Shown here in pieces: positions 8,264 through 15,250 of a DNA stretch of 15,250 bases. The translations under genes were made by a program, and so were the position numbers. How positions within the stretch are numbered: the stretch's first letter is position 1; each line of letters starts with the position of its first letter. The notes beneath the pieces are model-generated. The model was not told the origin of the DNA. It saw nothing but the letters and a program-made list of their open reading frames with translations, and ran no database searches. The DNA lies in NCBI GenBank assembly GCA_027943245.1, contig JANDJZ010000340.1:1-15250 (forward strand). Direction: 5' to 3'. The DNA comes from Acanthamoeba sp. SK_2022b (Eukaryota > Discosea > Longamoebia > Acanthamoebidae).

Positions 8264-10500
8264 GCGCATATCACGCACACGCACACGCACAGGCACACGC
8301 ACACGCACACGCACACGCAAACGACTATTTTAACTCACGGTCGACGCTCGCTTCGATGCGCAGATGACATGGTGTCAGGGCAAGCAAACGATCTGCTTCG
8401 CGTGTACGCCGGTGCTCAACTCGATCGAGGAGGCCCGTTACTTTGGCATCGAGATGTCCGACTTCCCGCTCTGCGATCAGGCCCAGGCCCGTCTCATGTC
8501 CGCTCACGCAGCCGTATGTCCCTTCGTTCTTCTTCCTCACCCTACCTAACAAAGAACGAGAAATGCGAAGGAGCAAAAGAACGAAAGCGATGTCGTCGAA
8601 TTCTAACCTGTCTGCTTCGCGTTGTTCGTGTGGTGTTGGTTGCGTGCGCCCGTGATTGAATGACTGTGTAGGCCACCGCCAAGGAAACGACAGTAGCAGA
8701 GCCGTTGGCGCCCGAGCCATGCGGCAGCGCCATTGGGGAGAAGGTAGATCGGGGAAGAGGCACAAGCGGCAGTGGACGTATCTTCAAGACGCTTTTCGGG
8801 CCCAGTCCCATCAAGAGTCGCAAGGCGCGAGACGAAGACGAAAATTGGCGCATCAAGAAGCCCCTGTCGGCCGAGAGCGCGGCAACGCCCGAAAGCATAC
8901 AGCCACGTGCGTTCTCAACATCATCTTATCTGATATTTATTTCTTTTAGCGCAGCGACACTAACAACTTATTATAACTACATAACATAATCAACGAACAG
9001 CAACACCTGCGTCTTGTGGCTCTTTCGATTCGATCGGAATCGGGAGCCGGAGTGGCCGGATACCGCCGAGCTCCTCGCTGGACTCGTCAGGCAAAGGCGC
9101 CAACAAGCTGCGCTTCCCACTCGGCGCAGAACAAGGTGCTCTCTCCCGCTCCAGACGCCACGCGCCTGACCTGTTCTCACCACAAGGCGTGCATGCGTAG
9201 ACCTCATCAACGAACGGGTGCGCCGAGGCCGTACCGGGTCCAACATCACCAACGGCCACCGCTCGGCCGAAACCTCGCCGCGCCATTCGATGTGCTCCAG
9301 CGCCTCGGGCTGTGCTTCGGGCTACCTGTCCTCCGTGGAGGGCGTTTCCGCGCGAGCGGCCCAGACCGGGGCCGGGCGACTGCTCCACGTCTTCACCGAG
9401 GTCCTGCTGGAGGACTCGTGGGACGACTTCCCGCTCATCCGCACCATGCTCGAGCTAGACATGGCGTCCGCCGCTCCGCGCGGCTACGAGCACCCGCTGA
9501 GCGAGGCCATCGTGAGCTTCTACACGATCAAGGGCAAGGCGCAGCACCTCCTCGCCTCTTCATTCATCAACCAAATCGCCTCAAGTCCTCGCGGTACGCC
9601 GCTCCACCACATTACCTGCCTTTGTCTCGTGTGTGTCATGTTGACACGCAGTCGCTGTGCAGAGGAGAGCGGAGTGCTGTTTCGAGAGGAGAGCATTGCG
9701 GTACGGCTGTTCAAAGCGTTCATCCACCAGCAGGCCGCACACTACATCGAATACTGCATAGGCAACCTCATCCACACAGTCGACGCGCTCGACAAGCCCC
9801 TCGAGGTATCTCCCCGGCTCTCGGCGCCCTCCCCCCCCCAAATCCCACCTTCGGCCTGCTCCCTTCAAGTCACGCCGCGATTCGTCGACAGATTGACCCA
9901 AGGAATGCGTCGGCAGCAGACGTGGCAAAGAACGCCAAGCAGCTGTTGGCGATAGCGCAGGAGTTGCTCGAGCACGTGTGCAAGTCGGCTTCGCAGTGCC
10001 CCGCGTACGTGGCTCTTCACAGCTTATCGATCCTACTCCTCTTCACATTCCTTACATCGTAATGGCGACAGCCCCGTTCGCCGGATACTGCGTATCGTGG
10101 GCCGGGAGGTGGGCAAGCGGTGGTCGGAGATGAACCTGCAGGCTATCGCCAACCTCCTCTTCCTTCGCTTCCTCTCCCCGGCCATTGTCTCCCCGCATCG
10201 CAGTACGAGCCTTCGTTTTTTTTTTTTTTTTTTCCTCCTTTTTTGTCTCTTTTCGTTCTGTATGGGCTAATGATTGGAGCTCAGGCAAGACGACCAGCCA
10301 AAGGACGTTGGTGCTCATCACTAAGCTCATCAACAACCTCATGAACAACGTCGAGTTCGGCGAGAAGGAGTCATACATGACCTCCCTCAATACTTTCATC
10401 TCACCCTACAACCTGATCCTCGTCCAGCAGTTTATGCAAGAGCTCGTGGTCGGCCTGCCTCCCTTGTCTCTTGTCTCCGTGAGTGTCTCTCATCGGCGCT

Positions 10501-10563
<63 letters not shown>

Positions 10564-10887
10564 CACAACACAGTCCGAGGACCACATAATCGCCGTGGCA
10601 GAGGCGAGCGATGGGCCAGGCCAACGCGGAGCGGGCGACCTGTCCGAGTTGGGCGAGCGTTATCGAGTCCTGGCGGCGCTGGACGAGATCAAGCGGTCCC
10701 TCCTACAGCTTCTGCCTTCGCTCTACGCCTCCGCGGCCTCCAAGCCCAAGCTGGTACGTACCTACGTCGCACCTCATTTTGCTTGGAAGACTTGGCTGCT
10801 GACGTGCGCGTGCGCGTGCTCCAGCAACACGTGCTCCAGAGGTTGGTATCGGTGTTCCTGTGTGAACTGCCCACCGAGGTCTTCTAG
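6698..10887 (+). CDS. H-NOX / HNOBA / RasGAP fusion protein, copy 2 (tandem paralogue)
   Basis: Proposed exons: 6698-6727, 6848-7057, 7208-7312, 7393-7498, 7605-7726, 7781-7936, 8022-8201, 8364-8513, 8672-8906, 9001-9135, 9201-9593, 9663-9805, 9892-10004, 10072-10202, 10285-10478, 10574-10753, 10825-10887 (881 residues). H-NOX is 1-191: starts MHG, heme ligand His104 in NKLHAHLL, Pro119-Thr-Phe121, modified propionate motif Tyr135-Arg142. HNOBA is 192-353, with FPFH at 226-229. A Ser-rich linker runs 354 to about 535. RasGAP is about 536-801: arginine finger Arg615 in GVLFREES, FLR at 723-725 followed by FLSPAIVSP (Ser replaces the usual Asn), then NNLMNNVEFGEKESYM. The helical tail ends CELPTEVF. 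Intron positions largely match copy 1; copy 2 lacks copy 1 introns 2 and 11 and has one extra linker intron (9136-9200). Least certain are that linker intron and the exon 15 end, where GT after GAGCTC near 10446 is an alternative donor. Same inferred role as copy 1, possibly with a different ligand affinity or Ras target. Confidence 0.87.
8219..8262 (+). repeat. (AC)22 microsatellite plus CACACG-type repeat in intron 7 of copy 2
   Basis: Forty-four bases of AC are followed to about 8318 by imperfect CACACG units, all within the intron at 8202-8363. In the sense RNA this is a CA repeat, complementary to the UG repeats in copy 1 introns. Confidence 0.95.
10504..10561 (+). repeat. (AC)29 microsatellite in intron 15 of copy 2
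   Basis: Fifty-eight bases of AC in the intron at 10479-10573 run almost up to the CAACACAG acceptor. As with intron 15 of copy 1, a dinucleotide repeat replaces the usual polypyrimidine tract. Confidence 0.95.
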
Positions 10888-11397
10888 CCAGGGCGAAGAG
10901 CGGCTACAAGACCAACGGAAGAACAGCAGTTGCAACATCAGGCCATTCATTCATCAGAAGATGTATTTTTTGTGATTTTCATTAATTTCACAGCAGTCGT
11001 TACACTCTCGTTGTGTCAAATAAACAGTTCCCCAAATTTAATGGGTGTTTCCGTGCGGGCAGCTTACGGGAGCAGGACGAGCCGATCAGCTCGTGGTGCT
11101 GGTCGTATGCGACCTCTGCCTGTGTCGGAAAAGGCCATATTTCACGTTTTTTGCCAGCGAAATTTCTCGACAATTCTTCGCCCTTGGCCTGCCTTGCCGA
11201 CGTCCATAAATGTTGGGTCTCGCGAACCATCACTTGTATCAAACCAAGCAGCTAGCAACACAACACCGACGAGAGCTCAAGTAAGACAGAGAGCAGCATC
11301 AGCACCCCACCTCCCCGCTTCAGCCTCACCTGCACATCCCACCGAAAAAAAAACACAAAAAACCAGCTCCTCCATCAACCACACACACACACACACA
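10888..11397. other. Intergenic region: 3' end of copy 2 and promoter/leader of UGP
   Basis: An AATAAA at 11019-11024, about 130 bases after the copy 2 stop, is a candidate polyadenylation signal. A/T-rich patches CCATATTTCAC (about 11137) and CCATAAATG (about 11203) are weak TATA-like candidates for UGP. A GTAAGA at 11281 and a CAG at about 11365 could bound a 5'UTR intron. The leader ends in a short AC repeat (11381-11396) next to the ATG. No coding gene is supported here. Confidence 0.45.
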
Positions 11398-13190
11398 ATG
11401 GCCACTCTTGTTGCTCTTCCGACTCCCATCGCCGCCGAGGACCTGGCTCAGCAGAAGATGAAGGACATCATCCTTGCCGCGGTGAGCAGCTCGCAGGACC
11501 AGCAGGACTTCGACAAGGCCACCGGAGTGCCTCAACAGAAGAAGCGAGACCCCGTGGTTGAAGCCGTCGACCAGGCTGTCAAGAAGATCGTGGCCTCCAT
11601 CGACGTGAGTGTCAACCCGGAGACCGGCGTGGCCTACACCCAGCAGGAGAAGGTCAACCTGGCCAAGGACCTGGAAGACTTCACCGGCGTCGTCGAGGCC
11701 TTTGTAGGCCAGCGTGGCAAGGTCATCGATTGGCAGCGCATCAACCCGCCGCCCAAGGACATGATCGTGCCCTACGCCGAGCTGACCCCTGTCAGCGAGG
11801 CCGCCAGGCAGGCCTACCTCGACAAGCTGGTGGTGCTCAAGCTTAACGGTGGCCTGGGCACCACCATGGGCTGCGTCGGTCCCAAGTCCGCCATCGAAGT
11901 GCACTCGCAGCACACCTTCCTCGACCTCATCGTCCAGCAGATCACTGTACGTCCAGAGCTCCTTTTGACCGAAATTTGCTCTGGCTACCATTGGCCACGC
12001 GGCTTACCAATGAAAATTTGTTGTGTGACGTGGCACAGCACCTTAACAAGGAGTACAAGGCCAACGTGCCTCTGGTTCTCATGAACTCGTTCAACACGCA
12101 CACCATGACCCAGTCGATCCTGCGCAAGTACGACGCCAACGAGCACGTTAAGGTCGAGACCTTCAACCAGAGCCGCTACCCGCGCATCTTCAAGGACTCG
12201 CTGCTGCCGCTGCCCGCTGACATCAACGGCAAGGCCGACGAGTGGTACCCGCCCGGCCACGGCGACGTGTTCCCGGCGCTGGTCAACTCGGGTCTCGTTG
12301 ACAAGTATCTGGCCGAGGGCAAGGAGTACATCTTCATCTCCAACGCTGACAACCTTGGCGCCACCGTCGACCTCAGTACGTTCGCTCTCACACTCAGTTG
12401 CCCTCTGTCAAGTCCAAACAACTGACCGACCAACCATCATCACCATCCACAACAATGAACAGACATTCTGAAGCACATGGCTGACACCGAAACGGAGTTC
12501 GTGATGGAGCTGACGGACAAGACGCGTGCCGACGTCAAGGGTGGCACTCTGATCGACTACGAGGGAAGGCCCAAGCTGCTCGAGATCGCGCAGGTGCCCG
12601 CTGACAAGGTCGACGAATTCAAGTCTATTAAGAAGTTCAAGATCTTCAACACCAACAACATCTGGGTGCGGCTCGACGCCATCAAGCGCCTCATCAACAG
12701 CGGCGCGCTGGCTTCCATGGACGTCATCCCCAACCAGAAGGCTGTCAACGGCGTGCCCGTGCTCCAGCTCGAGCGCGCCGCCGGCGCCGCCATGGAGTAC
12801 TTTGGTCGCGCCAAGGGCGTCAACGTGCCGCGGTCGCGCTTCCTGCCGGTGAAGAGCTGCTCGGACCTCCTGCTGGTGCAGTCCAACATCTACGCGCTCT
12901 CCAACGGCGCGCTGGTGATGAGCCCTAAGCGCGAGTTCGGCACCACGCCCGTGGTGAAGCTGCTTGGCGAGTTCGGCAAGGTGGCCGAGTACAAGCGCCG
13001 CTTCAAGAGTGTGCCGGACATGGTCGAGCTCGACCACCTGACCGTGTGCGGCGACGTCACCTTCGGCGCCGACGTTAAGCTGGCCGGCACCGTGATCATC
13101 GTGGCCAACGAGGGCGAGCGCATCGACATTCCCGACGGAGCCACCCTCGAGAACAAGGTGGTCACCCTCAACCGCATCCTCGACCACTGA
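11398..13190 (+). CDS. UGP2: UTP-glucose-1-phosphate uridylyltransferase (UDP-glucose pyrophosphorylase)
   Basis: Exons 11398-11946, 12039-12375 and 12463-13190 give 537 residues. The enzyme makes UDP-glucose and pyrophosphate from UTP and glucose-1-phosphate in the cytosol, supplying glycogen, glycosylation and cellulose synthesis. The uridylyltransferase nucleotide-binding signature KLNGGLGTTMGC is at residues 148-159, followed by VGPKSAIEV. Further UGP hallmarks are NSFNTHTMT, WYPPGHGDVFPAL, FISNADNLGATVDL, ADVKGGTL, KIFNTNNIWV and a C-terminal beta-helix region (LTVCGDVTFGADVKLAGTV) ending NRILDH. The N-terminus before the signature is roughly 35 residues longer than in the animal enzyme. 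The start is the first ATG after an AC-rich leader. Introns 11947-12038 and 12376-12462 are GT-AG and preserve the family alignment. The long antisense open frames here are a composition effect. Identity is very secure. Confidence 0.97.
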
Positions 13191-13446
13191 TCAAAGGGCC
13201 CAGCCATGACTCTCACCTCTCCGCCCCTGGAGCCGATGGCTCCTCCCCTTCTTCCTATCGAATGTGAAATACAATCAGTCTTCTTTCCAAACTCATTCTA
13301 CCACTGGGTAGCGGCGACAGAGCCCAAACGCCAAGCGAAAAGTCAAGTGCGCAAGGATTGGCGCTTTGAACATAAAAGTTTACTACTCGTGATGTGGCGT
13401 GAGTCAGCACAAGAGTGGGAGCAGTGGTGAGCAAGAGCAAAGAGAG
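13191..13446. other. Short intergenic region between UGP and the DUF427 gene
   Basis: About 256 bases between two genes on the same strand. An A/T-rich CATAAAAG near 13371, about 75 bases before the DUF427 ATG, is a possible TATA-like element. No AATAAA is seen after the UGP stop. Nothing else is recognised. Confidence 0.4.
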
Positions 13447-14108
13447 ATGGCGAAGCGAGTTGTGAACGTGGCAACGTTTCCTAGGCCGCCATTGTGCGAG
13501 CCCTGTGGGCGTCATGTAAAGATAACAGTTGGCGGACTCGACGCCCAGGGGTCTGGGGTCGTGCTTGCTGACTCGAGGGACGCCTTGTGGGTGCTTGAGA
13601 CTCACCATCCCCCAAGTGCGCAGCCCAGCTCAGTCTTGCTTACCCCACTTCTTCGCCTCACTGTAACGACCACGTAACAGCGTATTACATCCCAGCCCGA
13701 GACATCGACATGTCGCGTCTGCGGCCCAGCTCGCGCACAACGTGGTGCGAGTGGAAGGGCAAGGCCAACTACTTCCACCTCGTCACAAGAAAGCAGACCA
13801 GCGAAGAGGAGGAGACGTTGCTGCCCAACGTGGCCTGGCACTATGCCGACCCTGCGCCCGCATTCGCCCACATCAAGGACCACGTGGCGTTTTACCCCAT
13901 GAGCAGCAGCGGCGGATGTGACTCATACGAGTGCTTTGTCGATGGCGAGAAGGTGCGTCCCCAGCCCGGTTCATTCTACGGTGGATGGGTTACCAGCGAC
14001 ATAGAGGGCATCGTCAAAGGCGGTACGCCTCCTTGTACTGCTACGAACGAGTGTGGCCTTGCCAGTAAACTCACGCGCTACACAGGACCGGGCACGGAGG
14101 GCTGGTAG
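13447..14108 (+). CDS. DUF427-family protein
   Basis: Exons 13447-13615, 13681-14022 and 14086-14108 give 177 residues; the introns (13616-13680, 14023-14085) are GT-AG and both phase 1. The family pattern is clear once spliced: a small beta-rich domain with VLADSRDALWVLETHHPP, then TYYIP directly across the first intron, then MSRLRPSSRTTWCEWKGKA, NVAWHYADPAPAFAHIKDHV and AFYP. The C-terminal GGWVTSDIEGIVKGGPGTEGW region is split by the second intron. This family is common in bacteria and fungi and its biochemical function is not established, so none is assigned. ATG 13447 is the first methionine codon of the open frame, and the length is complete for the family. There is no signal peptide or membrane segment. 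The gene is convergent with CNOT11. Confidence 0.88.
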
Positions 14109-14425
14109 AGGAATCAAGGCTCTTAGCCAGAAGAGGGTGACAGGGACGAGGCATGACCAGTTGTTGACGAAGGCATGCCTGAAGGCAAGGATGATGGGCT
14201 TGGTTAGGGTAACCAAAAACCTGGATAACACTGAACAAGACCCATTGTGTGATCGCCACTGTTGTTGTTCACCTCCATTGGTGCCTCTAGCTCAGTGGAG
14301 CAGGATTGGTAGATGTCTGCAAGGATAGCAGCGGATGAAGTTGGTGAAGATGCTCCACTCTTGCGTTGGTAGTGTGCCCTCAATCGACAACGAGAGATTT
14401 GTGAGGTTTTTTTTTGTATTTTTTG
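14109..14425. other. Convergent 3' region between DUF427 (+) and CNOT11 (-)
   Basis: About 317 bases should contain the 3'UTRs of both genes. A T-rich tract on the plus strand (about 14407-14425) becomes A-rich downstream of the CNOT11 stop on the minus strand. No canonical AATAAA is evident on either strand. A CCTCTAGCTCAGTGG string at 14284 resembles the D-arm side of a tRNA, but no tRNA is supported. No gene is seen. Confidence 0.5.
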
Positions 14426-15250
14426 TTAGTTTTCCAAGGTTTTTAACAAGCGGAAGAGGCCTGCTGCCTCCCTGATCCTGCTGAACTCCACGCAGAAGGC
14501 CTGCACCTCCAAGTACAAATCCTTTACATTGATGATCTGGTTTCGGATCAACGACTGCAGGAACACACACACTAGCCGGACCAACCTGTCCGGACAGATC
14601 AATGCACAGCACACAAACAAAGAAGTGGATCAGCTAAGACTGTTTTTGGGTCCCTAAAGCGAGAAGAAGAGAGGAGACCCACGCTGCCGCAGGAAGCTTA
14701 CCTATTTTGCATGTACTTATCCTTGATGTTTTCGCAGGATGATATACAGTTTGTGATGTAGAGGTGGACAAACTCCGTTGGAAGCTCGACCGCAGTCGTC
14801 AGACGATTCACCACCTCCATCGAATGCAGGCTCATCTCCATATTCACAAGCACCGAGAAATACCTGGAAGGCGAGGTGTGAGTAGAGGCCACCACGAACG
14901 ACAAAGACCTTGGCGTATGACGTACTCGGTGATTTGGCTCGAGTTCATGAGTTTGAGAAGCACCTCGATCGCGATGAGCGGGTTGTTTTCCACGAGGGCG
15001 GGCAGCTTCTTTGGCGAGATGCTGCTCCTGTAGACCATCTTGGGATCGGCATCTAGCTCCGCCAACAATTTCTGTGTAACGGGAGCAGAGAAAGAACACG
15101 CCCGCGTTGAGTGCTCGGACGATGACGCGGGGACAACCCTGCGCTCAGCATACGGCGAGCAGGTCGTACCTGTTGCTCGGGCTGCGAGAGCGGGTCTTGG
15201 AGAGCTTTGCTCATGAGATTTCGCACTTCAACGGTCTTCTCTGAGTTGAC
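14426..15250 (-). CDS. CNOT11: CCR4-NOT transcription complex subunit 11 (CNOT11), C-terminal part, runs off right edge
   Basis: Minus-strand exons 15250-15170, 15071-14926, 14863-14702 and 14585-14426 encode the last 182 residues, with GT-AG introns at 15169-15072, 14925-14864 and 14701-14586 in phases 0, 2 and 2. The protein matches animal CNOT11 very closely: [85 protein letters not shown], then [17 protein letters not shown] and [20 protein letters not shown] before TAA. CNOT11 binds CNOT10 and the N-terminal region of the CNOT1 scaffold in the CCR4-NOT deadenylase, which shortens mRNA poly(A) tails. This is the strongly conserved C-terminal domain (DUF2363). The N-terminal part is outside the window. 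Confidence 0.96.
14586..14597. repeat. 12-bp perfect palindrome at a CNOT11 3' splice site
   Basis: CTGTCCGGACAG is its own reverse complement. On the minus strand its last four bases (ACAG) are the acceptor of the final CNOT11 intron, whose exon begins at 14585. Its role, if any, is unknown. Confidence 0.6.

Noticed and set aside
8064..8367. Thr-His or Val-Cys repeat proteins read through the dinucleotide repeats
   Set aside because: These are translations of intronic AC/GT microsatellites; the same applies around 5201-5272, 5511-5558 and 10504-10561.
1750..10887. Soluble guanylate cyclase genes
   Set aside because: The H-NOX and HNOBA domains suggested sGC, but no cyclase catalytic domain or preceding coiled coil follows in either gene; the downstream exons are clearly RasGAP.
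11326..13187. Long minus-strand open frames (221 and 259 codons) opposite UGP
   Set aside because: They are antisense to well-conserved UGP exons and arise from the G/C-biased third positions; their translations show no known motif.
14280..14350. tRNA gene suggested by CCTCTAGCTCAGTGG
   Set aside because: Only a D-arm-like string is present. There is no T-arm GGTTCRA box, no matching acceptor stem and no clear anticodon arm within tRNA length.

Overview
The window looks like nuclear DNA of a free-living amoebozoan, most likely Acanthamoeba. Genes are packed tightly on both strands. Exons are GC-rich with G/C-biased third codon positions, introns are short (about 55-235 bases) and mostly GT-AG, introns and spacers are more A/T-rich or carry simple repeats, and the conserved proteins are eukaryotic (UDP-glucose pyrophosphorylase, CNOT11). 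The genus is inferred from style, not from a marker gene.

Layout, left to right. (1) 32-1126, minus: the 5' part of a proline/glutamine-rich protein with repeated LPPR motifs, running off the left edge. (2) 1750-6302, plus: an 18-exon gene for an 832-residue protein made of an H-NOX (heme-NO-binding) domain, an HNOBA (PAS-like, H-NOX-associated) domain, a basic Ser/Pro-rich linker, a RasGAP domain and a helical tail. (3) 6698-10887, plus: a tandem paralogue with 17 exons, 881 residues and the same architecture. (4) 11398-13190, plus: UTP-glucose-1-phosphate uridylyltransferase, 3 exons, 537 residues. (5) 13447-14108, plus: a DUF427-family protein, 3 exons, 177 residues. (6) 14426-15250, minus: the C-terminal 182 residues of CNOT11, a CCR4-NOT subunit, running off the right edge. 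Exon boundaries were placed by hand from splice signals, reading-frame phase and paralogue or family alignment.

The main discovery candidate is the pair of H-NOX-HNOBA-RasGAP proteins. In animals the same H-NOX-HNOBA front end controls a guanylate cyclase. Here the cyclase and the coiled coil before it are absent and a RasGAP takes their place. Both copies keep the proximal heme histidine (His108 and His104), the heme-distorting Pro-x-Phe motif, the RasGAP arginine finger (Arg569 and Arg615) and the FLR motif. The simplest reading is a one-protein switch in which gas (probably NO) binding to heme sets Ras-GTP hydrolysis without cGMP. Function is inferred, not shown.

The genes do not form an operon. 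UDP-glucose synthesis (glycogen, and cyst-wall cellulose if this is Acanthamoeba), DUF427 and CNOT11 appear to be unrelated neighbours.
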